Of a stretch of DNA of 10,247 bases, positions 1 through 7,601 are shown piece by piece; positions within the stretch are counted from its first letter, which is position 1, and every line of letters starts with the position of its first letter. The stretch is from assembly GCA_019245555.1 (NCBI GenBank), contig JAFARH010000128.1:1-10247 (forward strand). Direction: 5' to 3'. The notes under the pieces are model-generated. The model saw only the letters and a list, made by a program, of their open reading frames with translations, searched no databases and was not told the DNA's origin. This stretch comes from Betaproteobacteria bacterium. GTDB lineage: Bacteria > Pseudomonadota > Gammaproteobacteria > Burkholderiales > SG8-39. The translations under genes and the position numbers were made by a program.

Positions 1-200
1 TGCCGCGCCACGGAACGGGCTTCGCGTGCGTCGGACTCGATCTCACGCAGCCGGCGAGCGAGCTCTTCCTGAGTCGTTGCGATGCGATGCCGGGCATCGA
101 GCCATGAGAGCGCCGCGAGGCCGGCCGCGAGGATGACCGCCACCACCGCGAGGATGATGGTGCGCGACGCACCCGACGGGGGTGATTCAGTTTCGGCCAT
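1..200 (-). CDS. hemX: HemX-like membrane protein, N-terminal part (runs off the window)
   Basis: This is the first 66 codons of a gene that continues past the left edge. The visible protein has a short polar N-terminus, one strongly hydrophobic segment at about residues 14-34 (rich in Ile, Leu, Val and Ala), and then a charged stretch from about residue 38 rich in Glu, Arg and Ala that looks like the start of a coiled coil. A single membrane anchor followed by a long coiled coil, directly after hemD, is the hallmark of HemX. That family is often labelled uroporphyrin-III C-methyltransferase, but it lacks a convincing methyltransferase fold and its role is unsettled. The ATG at 200 overlaps the end of hemD by 14 bases in another frame, so the two are separate proteins here rather than the HemDX fusion seen in some relatives. 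The assignment rests on topology and position, since little sequence is visible. Confidence 0.75.
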   Translation of the reverse strand, partial: MAETESPPSGASRTIILAVVAVILAAGLAALSWLDARHRIATTQEELARRLREIESDAREARSVAR

Positions 201-924
201 CGAAATATGCTACCAGCCGCTCGATCATCGCATCGTCGTTGGTCGCCGCGACGACGACCTCGCGGACGCCCAAGGCTTTCGCATGGCGAGCGATGCGCTC
301 ATGCGAGACGAAGAACGGCGTCGCCGCCGAGAACGCACTTTGCGTCATGTCGATGAAGTTGCCGAGCGCCTGCGCCGAGAGCGCGACGACGGCGTGCACC
401 TCGCCGCGCTTGCCCGCGGCGACGAGCGGCGCGGGATCGGCCGCCGGCCGAACGCGCCGATAGCACTCCGCGTACTCCACCTTGGCGCCGCGCGCGGCGA
501 GCGAGTCGCCCAGCACCGGACGACCATCGTCGCCGCGGATGATGAGCACGCGCTTGCCGCTGACCTGCTCCAGCTCGGGTGCGGCGAGCACTGCCTCGCT
601 GTCGGCGCCCGATTGAGGCACGATCACCGGCGCGATGCCGGCCTGGTCGAGCTCGCGCTTCGTGCCGAAGCTGATCGCCACTGCTTTCGTCGCCGAAGGC
701 CACGGCGGAAGCATCGTCCGTGCGACGCGCACCGCGGAAGGACTGACGAACACCACGAAGTCGAAGCGCGCGACATCGCGAAGAACAGCCGGCGCTGGCA
801 GCGGCTGGATCTCGATGGTTGGAAAAACGATGGCTCGTGCGCCGCGCGACTCGATCCGTTTCGCGAATGCCTGCGCGAGCTCGCGCGGCCGCGTGAGGAC
901 GACGCCGCGCCCTGCGAGGCTCAT
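187..924 (-). CDS. hemD: Uroporphyrinogen-III synthase
   Basis: HemD cyclises hydroxymethylbilane, the product of HemC, to uroporphyrinogen III in the cytosol, inverting ring D; this is the branch point to heme, siroheme and cobalamin. The 245-residue protein has the usual family length. HemD is poorly conserved, but recognisable parts are the N-terminal 'VVLTRPRE' (8-15), 'FVSPSAV' (59-65), 'GADSEAVL' (106-113), '[11 protein letters not shown]' (125-135) and a Tyr-Arg-Arg-rich strand at about 155-157, in two alternating Rossmann-like lobes. The open frame extends upstream to 1161, but that extension is antisense-like hemC sequence with no HemD similarity. I chose the ATG at 924 because it forms an ATGA overlap with the hemC stop and begins directly before the conserved 'TRP' strand. 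Expression should be coupled to hemC. Confidence 0.93.
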   Translation of the reverse strand: MSLAGRGVVLTRPRELAQAFAKRIESRGARAIVFPTIEIQPLPAPAVLRDVARFDFVVFVSPSAVRVARTMLPPWPSATKAVAISFGTKRELDQAGIAPVIVPQSGADSEAVLAAPELEQVSGKRVLIIRGDDGRPVLGDSLAARGAKVEYAECYRRVRPAADPAPLVAAGKRGEVHAVVALSAQALGNFIDMTQSAFSAATPFFVSHERIARHAKALGVREVVVAATNDDAMIERLVAYFDGRN

Positions 925-1832
925 TTCAGGGCGCCAAGGACTGCGTCCGCGCCTTGATCGCGCAGCGAACGCGCCGCCTGGGCGCCAACCTCCTCCGGAT
1001 CGCTTCCTGCAGCTCGTGCACGCAATACACGACGGCCATCCTCGGATGCGACGAGGGCTGTGAGATCCAGCTTTCCGTCGCGCATCTCGGCGTAGGCGCC
1101 GAGCGGGATTGTGCAACTGCCGCCGAGTGCACGGCTCACCGCACGCTCCGCACGCACACACTGCGCCGTCGTGGCGTCAGCGAGCGGTGCCAGCATCTGC
1201 TGGACGTCTTTGCGCGCCGCCAGGCACTCGATGCCAAGCGCGCCCTGCCCTGGCGCGGGCAGGCTCTCCTCGAGCGAGAGGCGGCTGCGAATACGCGCAG
1301 CGAGCCCGAGGCGCACCAGGCCCGCCACGGCCAGGACGATGGCATCGTATTCGCCGCGATCGAGCTTCGCCACGCGAGTCTCGACGTTGCCACGCAAGAG
1401 CTTGACCCCGAGCCCTGGATGACGCTCGCGCACTTGCGCTGCACGCCGCAGGCTGGACGTGCCGAGTACAGCACCGCGCGGCATTTCGGCGAGCGTCGCG
1501 AAGCGGTTCGAGACGAGCGCATCACGCGGATCTTCGCGCGCGCTGATGGCAGCAAGTACGAAGCCCTGCGGCAAATCGGCCGGCACGTCCTTGATCGAAT
1601 GCACGGCGAGGTCGGCACGCCCGTCGGCCATCGCGTTCTCCAGCTCCTTCACGAAGAGGCCCTTGCCGCCGACGCTGTCGAGGCTGCGATCGAGGATCTC
1701 ATCGCCCTTCGTGCTCATCGGCAGGAGCTCGACCCTGAGGCCCGGATGCAGGCGTTGCAGCTCCTTCTGGATGTGCTCGGCCTGCCACAGCGCGAGCCGG
1801 CTGCGGCGCGTAGCGATGACAAGCTTCTTCAC
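921..1832 (-). CDS. hemC: Porphobilinogen deaminase (hydroxymethylbilane synthase)
   Basis: HemC joins four porphobilinogen units into hydroxymethylbilane using a covalently bound dipyrromethane cofactor. With a GTG start at 1832 the protein is 303 residues, a normal length. Family marks include '[12 protein letters not shown]' (6-17), the catalytic aspartate D82 in 'HSIKDVP' (78-84), 'GTSSLRR' (124-130), 'LLRGNVETR' (145-153), '[10 protein letters not shown]' (193-202) and the cofactor-attachment cysteine C240 in 'LGGSC' (236-240). The frame is open to an upstream ATG at 1868, but that would add 12 residues unlike the family. The GTG forms a GTGA overlap with the algR stop and has a weak purine-rich GCGGAA sequence just upstream. 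Coupling to algR puts heme synthesis in the same transcript as the two-component regulator. Confidence 0.96.
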   Translation of the reverse strand: MKKLVIATRRSRLALWQAEHIQKELQRLHPGLRVELLPMSTKGDEILDRSLDSVGGKGLFVKELENAMADGRADLAVHSIKDVPADLPQGFVLAAISAREDPRDALVSNRFATLAEMPRGAVLGTSSLRRAAQVRERHPGLGVKLLRGNVETRVAKLDRGEYDAIVLAVAGLVRLGLAARIRSRLSLEESLPAPGQGALGIECLAARKDVQQMLAPLADATTAQCVRAERAVSRALGGSCTIPLGAYAEMRDGKLDLTALVASEDGRRVLRARAAGSDPEEVGAQAARSLRDQGADAVLGALK

Positions 1833-2599
1833 GGCCGTTCCGCGATCAGCTCGCGCACCGTCGGCCACTGGCGCCGGCTCACGGGCAGGCGCTCGGGCAC
1901 GCCGTCGAGCACCACCTGCCAGTGCGCTTCCTCCTCGCCGCCGCCGGTGCGCTCGAAGCCGCGGATCGCGGCGCGCGCGACGAGACAGTTGCGATGGATG
2001 CGCACGAACGGATAAGGCAGGTCAGGGCCGGTGAACTCGCGCTCCAGGGCGATCAGCGATTCCTCGATCAGGTGCTCGCGGACCTTCGTACGCACGGTGA
2101 CGTACTTCTGCTCGGCGCGCAGGAAGACGATATCGCGCACCGGAACGAGCACGATGCGATTGCGCTCGGCGACCGACAGGTATTCGCGCGGCCCGCCGGC
2201 CGCGCGCGCCAGGCTTTCGCGCTGCGGCGCGCCGTCCTTAATCGCTTTCTTGAGCGCCGCGGCGAGCCGAGCTGCGCGCACCGGCTTCAGAAGGTAATCG
2301 AGCGCGTTGAGATCGAAGGCCTCGACGGCATGCTTGTCGTGCGCAGTGACGAAGACGACAGCCGGGGCGTTCTCGAGCGAAGTCACGTGCCGCGCGAGCT
2401 CGAGGCCGTCCATTCCGGGCATGCGGATGTCGAGGAGCAGCACTTGCGCGCCGCTCGCGGGCAAGCGCTCCAGCGCCTCGACGCCATTTGCCGCCTCGCC
2501 CGCTAGCTCCGTCGGGACTTCGCCGGCGATGTCGCCAAGCAGCTCCTTCAGGCGCTCGCGGGCCGGGCCTTCGTCGTCAGCGATGAAAACGCGAATCAT
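1829..2599 (-). CDS. algR: LytTR-family response regulator, AlgR type
   Basis: This is a 256-residue DNA-binding response regulator. The N-terminal receiver domain (about 1-120) has the acidic pair D8/D9, the phospho-acceptor D57 in '[12 protein letters not shown]', T85 and K105 in 'DYLLKP', so it should be phosphorylated normally. The C-terminal LytTR domain (about 136-250) carries '[10 protein letters not shown]' (140-149), 'EQKYVTV' (163-169), 'RIHRNCLV' (200-207) and 'LPVSRR' (238-243), as in AlgR-type regulators that bind DNA through beta strands. The start ATG overlaps the kinase stop as ATGA, making the kinase its obvious partner. In Pseudomonas aeruginosa AlgR controls alginate and twitching genes, but the targets here cannot be inferred from this window. 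The gene is coupled in turn to hemC by a GTGA overlap. Confidence 0.94.
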   Translation of the reverse strand: MIRVFIADDEGPARERLKELLGDIAGEVPTELAGEAANGVEALERLPASGAQVLLLDIRMPGMDGLELARHVTSLENAPAVVFVTAHDKHAVEAFDLNALDYLLKPVRAARLAAALKKAIKDGAPQRESLARAAGGPREYLSVAERNRIVLVPVRDIVFLRAEQKYVTVRTKVREHLIEESLIALEREFTGPDLPYPFVRIHRNCLVARAAIRGFERTGGGEEEAHWQVVLDGVPERLPVSRRQWPTVRELIAERP

Positions 2600-3603
2600 G
2601 CGCGGCGGTAAGGTATCTCGATCTCGACGCGATATCGACTGTTGGCGACATGAGTTTCAAGCCGTGCCTCGGCATCGAAGAAAAGCGCCAGCCGCTCGCG
2701 GATGTTGTCGAGCGCCATGCGATTGCCGGCGCGCTGCCCCCCCCGCTCGAGGTGGGGATTCTCGATCGCGGCGTGGACGCGCTCGCCGCGCCGCTCGATG
2801 CGCACCAGCACATCGCCGACCCCGGTGCCCGGCTCCACGCCATGGTAGATGGCGTTCTCGAGGACCGGCTGCAGCACCATCGGCGGCAGCAGGGCATCCA
2901 ACGGCGCCGCGTCGAGCTGCCAGGTGATGCGCAGGCGATCGGCGAGGCGCAGGTGCTCGATCTCGGAATAGCGCTCGAGCAGCGCCAGCTCGTCGGCGAG
3001 GCGCACGAATTGCCGCGCATCGGCCATCAGCGTGCGGAATAGATCGGCCAGGTCTTCGAGCGTGCGCTCGGCGCGCTTCGGATCGCGGCGGATGAGCGCC
3101 AGCACCGCATTCAGGCTGTTGAAAAGGAAGTGTGGGCGGATGCGCGCCTGCAGCGCCTGCAGGCGGGCTTCGGCCAGCGCGGGCGAAAACGCCTTGCTGT
3201 GCAGCCTGAAGTAGGCGAGGAGCAGCGCCGCCACGAACATCGTCAGCACGAGCGTGCGGCCAAGGCTTGGGAGCGCGAGCCCGAGGGCCGCGCGCACGAC
3301 GCTGTGATAGACGCCGGCGAGCACGCACATCAGCGCGACGACTGCGGCGCAACCGGCCGCATACGAAAGCCGCGCGAGCCAAGGAGCCGTCGCGAACAGC
3401 GCCATCAGCTCGATGAGAAGCAGCGGCTCGAGAAAGGCCGCTGAGTAGACGAAGCGTTCCATCGCCGACGCGAGCGTCGGCGTCGCATACAGCGTACCCG
3501 CGAGCATGACGGCGTTTACCGCGAGCAGAACGCGGGCCATCACCGCCAGATTGCGGAAATCCGGCAACAGGTCCGAATAGGCGTTTTGCCTTATACTGGC
3601 CAC
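2596..3603 (-). CDS. algZ: Membrane sensor histidine kinase, AlgZ/FimS (LytS-like) type
   Basis: This 335-residue kinase is the sensor partner of the AlgR-type regulator. Four hydrophobic segments at roughly 22-44, 52-72, 76-98 and 114-134 form the membrane input domain, with no obvious large periplasmic sensor. The His_kinase (PF06580-type) phosphotransfer block follows, with '[10 protein letters not shown]' and phospho-acceptor H158. The ATP-binding part shows an N-box '[10 protein letters not shown]' (248-257) and a late '[13 protein letters not shown]' (293-305). The GTG at 3603 is the first in-frame start after a TAA five codons upstream. No Shine-Dalgarno is evident, and a TTG at 3567 just before the conserved 'LPDFRNL' would be an alternative, so the N-terminus is uncertain by about a dozen residues. 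An uninterrupted run of eight G lies in the codons for residues 287-289. The stop overlaps algR as ATGA. Confidence 0.9.
   Translation of the reverse strand: MASIRQNAYSDLLPDFRNLAVMARVLLAVNAVMLAGTLYATPTLASAMERFVYSAAFLEPLLLIELMALFATAPWLARLSYAAGCAAVVALMCVLAGVYHSVVRAALGLALPSLGRTLVLTMFVAALLLAYFRLHSKAFSPALAEARLQALQARIRPHFLFNSLNAVLALIRRDPKRAERTLEDLADLFRTLMADARQFVRLADELALLERYSEIEHLRLADRLRITWQLDAAPLDALLPPMVLQPVLENAIYHGVEPGTGVGDVLVRIERRGERVHAAIENPHLERGGQRAGNRMALDNIRERLALFFDAEARLETHVANSRYRVEIEIPYRRA
2737..2744 (-). repeat. Homopolymeric G8 tract inside algZ
   Basis: Eight consecutive C on the plus strand read as eight G in the coding strand of algZ, within the codons Arg287-Gly288-Gly289, between the N-box and the later glycine-rich ATP-lid motif. 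The reading frame is intact as given. It is the longest homopolymer I noticed in the window. Slippage by one base would truncate the kinase and break the normal coupling into algR. Whether it actually varies cannot be seen here. Confidence 0.6.
3592..3597 (+). promoter_or_regulatory. Candidate -10 element for argH operon
   Basis: TATACT matches the sigma-70 -10 consensus at five of six positions and lies 48 bases before the argH ATG, which would put transcription start near 3604. No good -35 hexamer lies 16-19 bases upstream and there is no extended -10 TG, so this is a weak prediction. The element falls inside the first codons of divergent algZ if the GTG at 3603 is used. The 42 bases between the two start codons (3604-3645) are less GC-rich than the surroundings and must hold or border the promoters for both directions. 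No clear operator, riboswitch or convincing minus-strand promoter can be made out. Confidence 0.3.
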
Positions 3604-3645
3604 GGTTACGTTCGTTTCTTAAACGGTATTCAAGCTGATGGGCCC

Positions 3646-5031
3646 ATGGCGAGCAAGCCGAAACTCTGGTCCGGCCGGTTCAAGGAGCCTGTCGACGAGC
3701 GCGTAAAGCGCTTCACCGCTTCGGTCGAATTCGACCGCCGTCTCGCCAAGCAGGACATCGCCGGTTCCCTCGCCCATGCACGCATGCTCGCTGCCGCCGG
3801 AATCATCAGCAAGCGCGATCTTACGGCGATCGAGCGGGGCCTCGCGCAGATCCGTCGCGAGATCGAAAAGGGCGGCTTCCAGTGGTCGATCGACGCCGAG
3901 GATGTGCATCTCAACATCGAGCGGCGGCTGACCGCCCTCGTCGGCGAGCCCGGCAAGCGCCTGCACACGGCCCGCTCGCGCAATGACCAGGTGGCGACCG
4001 ATTTGCGCCTCTGGCTGCGCGAAGAGATGGACGGCATCGATGGCTCGCTCGCCGCACTCATCCGCTCGCTGATCGGCCAGGCCGAGCGCCATGCGGCGCT
4101 CGTCATGCCGGGCTTCACCCATCTGCAGGTCGCGCAGCCGGTCACCTTCGGCCATCACTTGCTCGCCTATGTCGCGATGTTCGAACGCGATCGCGAGCGC
4201 CTCGTCCAGTGCCGTGCGCGGTTGAACCAGCTGCCGCTCGGGGCGGCGGCGCTCGCCGGCACGAGCTTCCCCATCGACCGCGACCGCGTGGCGAAAGAGC
4301 TCGGCTTCGAGGGCGTCGCCGAGAATTCGCTCGACGCCGTCTCCGATCGCGATTTCGCCGTCGAGTTCTGCGGCTGTGCGGCGCTCGCGATGGTCCACCT
4401 CTCGCGCCTCGCTGAAGAAATCGTGCTCTGGTCGAGCTCGCGCTTTGGCTTCGTGAAGCTGCCCGACCGCTATACGACCGGCTCGTCGATCATGCCGCAG
4501 AAGAAGAATCCCGACGTGGCCGAGCTGGTGCGCGGCAAGAGCGCGCGCGTCGTGGGCAGCCTGATGGCGCTGCTTACGCTCATGAAATCTCAGCCGCTCG
4601 CGTATAACCGGGACAACCAGGAAGACAAGGCGCCGCTCTTCGACGCGGTCGACACGCTGAAAGCGAGCCTCGCGGTATTCGCCGACATGATCGCCAAGCT
4701 TGTGCCGCAGCCGCGCGCCATGCGCGCCGCGCTTGCCGAGGGCCATGCCACCGCCACCGATCTAGCGGACTACCTCGTGCGCCAGGGCGTGCCTTTCCGC
4801 GACGCGCATGAGGCAGTCGCGCGCGTCGTGCGTGAAGCCGAGCGCAAGGGTGTCGATCTATCGCGCCTGCCGGTCGCGACCTTGAAGCGCTTCTCGCCGA
4901 CGATCGGCGCCGACGTGAAGCGCGTGCTCACGCCCGAGGGCTCGGTCGCCGCGCGCGATCACATCGGCGGCACCGCTCCTGCGCAGGTAAGGAAAGCTGC
5001 GGCCCGCGCGCGGAAGCGCCTGGGTAAATGA
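3646..5031 (+). CDS. argH: Argininosuccinate lyase
   Basis: ArgH cleaves argininosuccinate to arginine and fumarate, the last step of arginine biosynthesis, as a cytosolic homotetramer. The 461-residue protein is full length. The three conserved regions of the fumarase/aspartase superfamily are present: 'HTARSRNDQ' (107-115), '[10 protein letters not shown]' (156-165, with H159) and the mobile signature loop '[12 protein letters not shown]' (279-290), which carries the catalytic serine. The N-terminal 'LWSGRF' (7-12) is also typical. The frame is open upstream to 3586, but the ATG at 3646 gives the standard family start. The gene is divergent from algZ by 42 bases, and its stop overlaps the next gene as ATGA. 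That ties arginine synthesis to the downstream kinase genes at least in transcription and probably in translation. Confidence 0.97.
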   Translation: MASKPKLWSGRFKEPVDERVKRFTASVEFDRRLAKQDIAGSLAHARMLAAAGIISKRDLTAIERGLAQIRREIEKGGFQWSIDAEDVHLNIERRLTALVGEPGKRLHTARSRNDQVATDLRLWLREEMDGIDGSLAALIRSLIGQAERHAALVMPGFTHLQVAQPVTFGHHLLAYVAMFERDRERLVQCRARLNQLPLGAAALAGTSFPIDRDRVAKELGFEGVAENSLDAVSDRDFAVEFCGCAALAMVHLSRLAEEIVLWSSSRFGFVKLPDRYTTGSSIMPQKKNPDVAELVRGKSARVVGSLMALLTLMKSQPLAYNRDNQEDKAPLFDAVDTLKASLAVFADMIAKLVPQPRAMRAALAEGHATATDLADYLVRQGVPFRDAHEAVARVVREAERKGVDLSRLPVATLKRFSPTIGADVKRVLTPEGSVAARDHIGGTAPAQVRKAAARARKRLGK

Positions 5032-6323
5032 GCGAGCGCACGAAGCTCGAGACGGTCGGCAAGTACCCAGTCGTCCGCAAGCTCGGCGAGGGCGCCACCT
5101 CCGAGGTCTATCTCTGCCGCGATCCCTTTAACAACCGCGACGTAGCAGTGAAAGTGGCTTATCCGGAGAGCTTCGCCGACCCGGAACGCGGCCAGCTCTT
5201 CCGGCGCCTCTTCCTCACCGAGGCATCGCTCGCCGGCAAGCTCCAGCACCCGCACATCTGCCAGATCTACGACGCGGTGGCCGAGGAGAAGATCAACTAC
5301 CTCGTCATGGAGTACGTCGACGGCGGTACCCTCGAAAAGTATTGCCGCGCCGAGCACCTGCTCACTCCGGCGCGAATCGTCGAGCTGACGTTCAAATGCA
5401 CCCGCGCGCTCGAGTTCGCGCATCGCGTCGGCGTCACGCACCGGGACCTGAAGCCGGCCAACATCCTGCATACCGGCGAGACCAACGTGAAGATCAGCGA
5501 CTTCGGCGGCGCGCTGATCTCGAAGGGCGAGACCACGCAGGTCGGCTCGATCGGCTCGCCGGCCTACATGTCGCCCGAGCAGGTGAAGGAGCAGCCGCTC
5601 GACCATCGCACCGACATCTACTCGATCGGCGTGTCGATGTATCAGCTGCTGACCGGCAGGCTGCCGTTCCAGGGCGCGAATAACTTCAGCCTGATGTACG
5701 CCATTACCGGGGGCAAGCTCGAGCCGCCCTCGAAGCTGCGCAAAGACATACCGCCCGAGATCGAAAGCATCGTGCTGCGCGCGATGGCTCGCGAGCGCGA
5801 CAGCCGCTATCCCACCTGGGGCGAATTCTCACGGGAGCTTGCGCAGGTGTTCAGCGCCTCGCGCGGCCAGGCGCGCAAGGCCCAGGAGTTCGCCGATTCG
5901 GATCGCTTCGAGACGCTGCGCGCGCTCGCCTTCTTCAGCGCGTTCTCCGACGCCGAGCTGTGGGAAGTGGCGCGCATCTCCGCATGGCGCCATGCCGACG
6001 CCGGCCAGACGCTGATGAAGGAAGGCGAGCCCGGTGAGGACTTCTGCATCCTGGCCGATGGCGAAGCCAAGGTCACTCGCCGCGGCAAGCTCCTCGGCGT
6101 AGTAAAGACCGGCGAGTGCTTCGGCGAGATGGCCTATCTGGCTAAGAAAGACAACAAGCGCGGCGCCGACGTGACGGTCAGCGCCGAAGCCGCCGTCATC
6201 TCGGTGCCGACGGCGTCGCTCGCGCAAGTCTCCGAAGGCTGCCGCCACAAGTTCGACCGCGCCTTCATGACCATCCTGGTGGAGCGGCTTTCCGCCGCGA
6301 ACCTGCGCCTCTCAGGCGTCTAG
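5028..6323 (+). CDS. Cytosolic Ser/Thr protein kinase with C-terminal cyclic-nucleotide-binding domain (copy 1)
   Basis: The 431-residue protein has an N-terminal Hanks-type kinase domain (about 13-275) and a C-terminal cNMP-binding domain (about 297-420). Kinase motifs are complete: glycine loop 'GEGATSEV' (20-27), ATP lysine K42, E65, 'HRDLKPAN' (138-145) with D140, 'DFG' (158-160), and '[10 protein letters not shown]' (176-185) ending the activation segment, which also contains T169/T170. It should therefore be catalytically competent. The DFG+1 residue is Gly, which is uncommon. The second domain has '[10 protein letters not shown]' (362-371) and R378, matching the Glu and Arg that contact ribose and phosphate in known cNMP sites, followed by 'GADV' rather than the usual Ala/Thr pattern. 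No membrane segment is present, unlike PknB-type kinases. The ATG forms an ATGA overlap with argH, and the stop abuts the paralogous kinase. Substrate and ligand are unknown. Confidence 0.92.
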   Translation: MSERTKLETVGKYPVVRKLGEGATSEVYLCRDPFNNRDVAVKVAYPESFADPERGQLFRRLFLTEASLAGKLQHPHICQIYDAVAEEKINYLVMEYVDGGTLEKYCRAEHLLTPARIVELTFKCTRALEFAHRVGVTHRDLKPANILHTGETNVKISDFGGALISKGETTQVGSIGSPAYMSPEQVKEQPLDHRTDIYSIGVSMYQLLTGRLPFQGANNFSLMYAITGGKLEPPSKLRKDIPPEIESIVLRAMARERDSRYPTWGEFSRELAQVFSASRGQARKAQEFADSDRFETLRALAFFSAFSDAELWEVARISAWRHADAGQTLMKEGEPGEDFCILADGEAKVTRRGKLLGVVKTGECFGEMAYLAKKDNKRGADVTVSAEAAVISVPTASLAQVSEGCRHKFDRAFMTILVERLSAANLRLSGV

Positions 6324-7601
6324 ATGGATCACGTCGCGAACTACCCGATCGTTCGCAAACTCGGCGAAGGCGCCACGTCGGAAGTGTTCCTCTGCCAGGA
6401 CCCCTTCCGCGGCCGCGAGGTGGCGGTGAAGCGCATCTTCCCGGAAGCGCTACGCGACCCGGCACGCGGCCGGCTCTTCCGCAAGCTCTTCTTCACCGAG
6501 GCGTCGCTCGCCGGCAAGCTCGAGCACCCGCACATCGCGCAAATCTACGATGCCGGCATCGGCGAGGACTCCGGCTACATCGTGATGGAGCACGTCCCCG
6601 GCGGCACGATGGAGCGCTTCTGCGCACCGGAGAATCTGCTGCCGCTCGAGCAGGTGGTCGACATCGTCTTCAAGTGCACGCGCGCGCTGGCCTATGCGCA
6701 CATGCACGGCGTCACGCACCGCGACATCAAGCCCGGCAACATTCTCTACGCTTCCACTCCGACTGACGTCCGCATCAGCGATTTCGGCCTCGCCCTCAAC
6801 GTGCATGCGCAGACCACGCAGATCACCGGGGTCGGCTCGCCGGCCTACATGTCGCCCGAGCAAATCCGCGAGGAGCTCGTCGACCATCGCACCGACCTCT
6901 ATTCGCTCGGTGTGGTTATGTACCAGCTCCTCACCGGCCGGCTGCCGTTCCAGGCGACGAACAAGTTCAGCATGATTTATCAGATCACCCAGCACGATCC
7001 GGCGCCGCCTTCGGCGCTAAGGCCGGTCGTGCCCGACTCACTCGATCGCATCGTGCGGCGCGCGATGCACAAGGACGCGGCCAAGCGCTACCACAGCGGC
7101 GACGAATTCGCCGAAGACCTGATCGAGGCGAAGCGCGCGGGGCTCGGCGAGGCCGCGCGCGAGACGTTCGGCGACGCCGACAAGTTCGCGCTGCTGCGAA
7201 CGCTGCGGTTCTTCTCTACCTTCATCGACCAGGAGCTTTGGGAAGTCGTCAAGGTGAGCAAGTGGGACCGCGTGCAGGCGGGCGTGGAAGTGGTGCGCGA
7301 AGGCGAGAAAGGCGACTTCTTCTGCATCGTCATCGACGGCGAGATGCGCGTGACCAAGAACAAGAAGCTCCTCACCGTGCTCGGCTCGGGCGAATGCTTC
7401 GGCGAGATGGCCTACCTCTCGCTCAGCGGCCAGACCCGCGGCGCCACGGTGTCCGCCGGTGCCGAGACGCGGCTCCTGCGCGTGCGGGTCGCCGACCTCG
7501 AGCAGGCGAGCGTGTCCTGCCGCAGCAAGTTTGATCGCGCCTTCATCGGCATTCTGGTAGACCGGTTGAACCTGGCAAATACGCGTCTAACGTCCGGTTG
7601 A
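6324..7601 (+). CDS. Cytosolic Ser/Thr protein kinase with C-terminal cyclic-nucleotide-binding domain (copy 2)
   Basis: This 425-residue paralogue of the preceding gene has its ATG immediately after that gene's TAG, with no intervening base and no clear Shine-Dalgarno, so translation likely depends on the upstream gene. The kinase domain (about 7-270) has 'GEGATSEV' (14-21), K36, E59, 'HRDIKPGN' (132-139), 'DFGLA' (153-157) and '[10 protein letters not shown]' (171-180); T164, T165 and T168 lie in the activation segment. The cNMP-binding domain (about 291-415) has '[10 protein letters not shown]' (356-365) and 'TRGATV' (371-376). E361 and R372 are in the ligand-contact positions, and this copy is closer to the classical pocket than copy 1. 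Both copies end in a shared 'KFDRAF' helix near the C-terminus. There is no membrane segment or signal peptide. Activation by cAMP, cGMP or another nucleotide is plausible but not shown by sequence. Confidence 0.92.
   Translation: MDHVANYPIVRKLGEGATSEVFLCQDPFRGREVAVKRIFPEALRDPARGRLFRKLFFTEASLAGKLEHPHIAQIYDAGIGEDSGYIVMEHVPGGTMERFCAPENLLPLEQVVDIVFKCTRALAYAHMHGVTHRDIKPGNILYASTPTDVRISDFGLALNVHAQTTQITGVGSPAYMSPEQIREELVDHRTDLYSLGVVMYQLLTGRLPFQATNKFSMIYQITQHDPAPPSALRPVVPDSLDRIVRRAMHKDAAKRYHSGDEFAEDLIEAKRAGLGEAARETFGDADKFALLRTLRFFSTFIDQELWEVVKVSKWDRVQAGVEVVREGEKGDFFCIVIDGEMRVTKNKKLLTVLGSGECFGEMAYLSLSGQTRGATVSAGAETRLLRVRVADLEQASVSCRSKFDRAFIGILVDRLNLANTRLTSG

Larger units (their letters stand above)
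5028..7601 (+). repeat. Tandem duplication of a kinase-CNB gene
   Basis: The two adjacent genes align over their whole length with the same domain order, the same spacing in the cNMP pocket and similar C-termini. By hand count 53 of 71 residues are identical between residues 13-83 of copy 1 and 7-77 of copy 2. One 31-base run is identical in DNA (5551-5581 and 6832-6862), covering the '[10 protein letters not shown]' segment. Copy 1 is slightly longer, mainly at the N-terminus. This indicates direct gene duplication followed by divergence. Confidence 0.9.

Noticed and set aside
187..200. A HemD-HemX fusion protein as found in some relatives.
   Set aside because: hemD has its own TGA and hemX starts in another frame, so no single reading frame joins them.
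82..957. A 291-codon plus-strand open frame opposite hemD and hemX.
   Set aside because: The opposite strand encodes HemD with family motifs; this frame is Arg/His/Asp-rich without any domain.
925..1161. A possible N-terminal extension of hemD into hemC.
   Set aside because: The added 79 residues are Arg/Cys-rich out-of-frame hemC sequence; the ATG at 924 gives a normal HemD length and an ATGA overlap.
954..2015. A 353-codon plus-strand open frame across hemC and the end of algR.
   Set aside because: It is antisense to two well-supported genes, has no recognisable domain, and its composition is typical of a shadow frame.
3604..3645. A riboswitch or ArgR box upstream of argH.
   Set aside because: The 42-base gap is too short for a riboswitch, and no pair of ArgR-like boxes can be recognised by eye.
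3619..4746. A 375-codon open frame antisense to argH.
   Set aside because: It lies wholly opposite a clear argH, has Arg/Glu/Leu/Ala-rich low-information sequence, and is expected from codon bias in GC-rich DNA.
4959..5606. A 215-codon minus-strand open frame opposite the argH end and kinase 1.
   Set aside because: It is opposite the conserved kinase motifs and shows only composition-driven Leu/Ala/Glu/Arg sequence.
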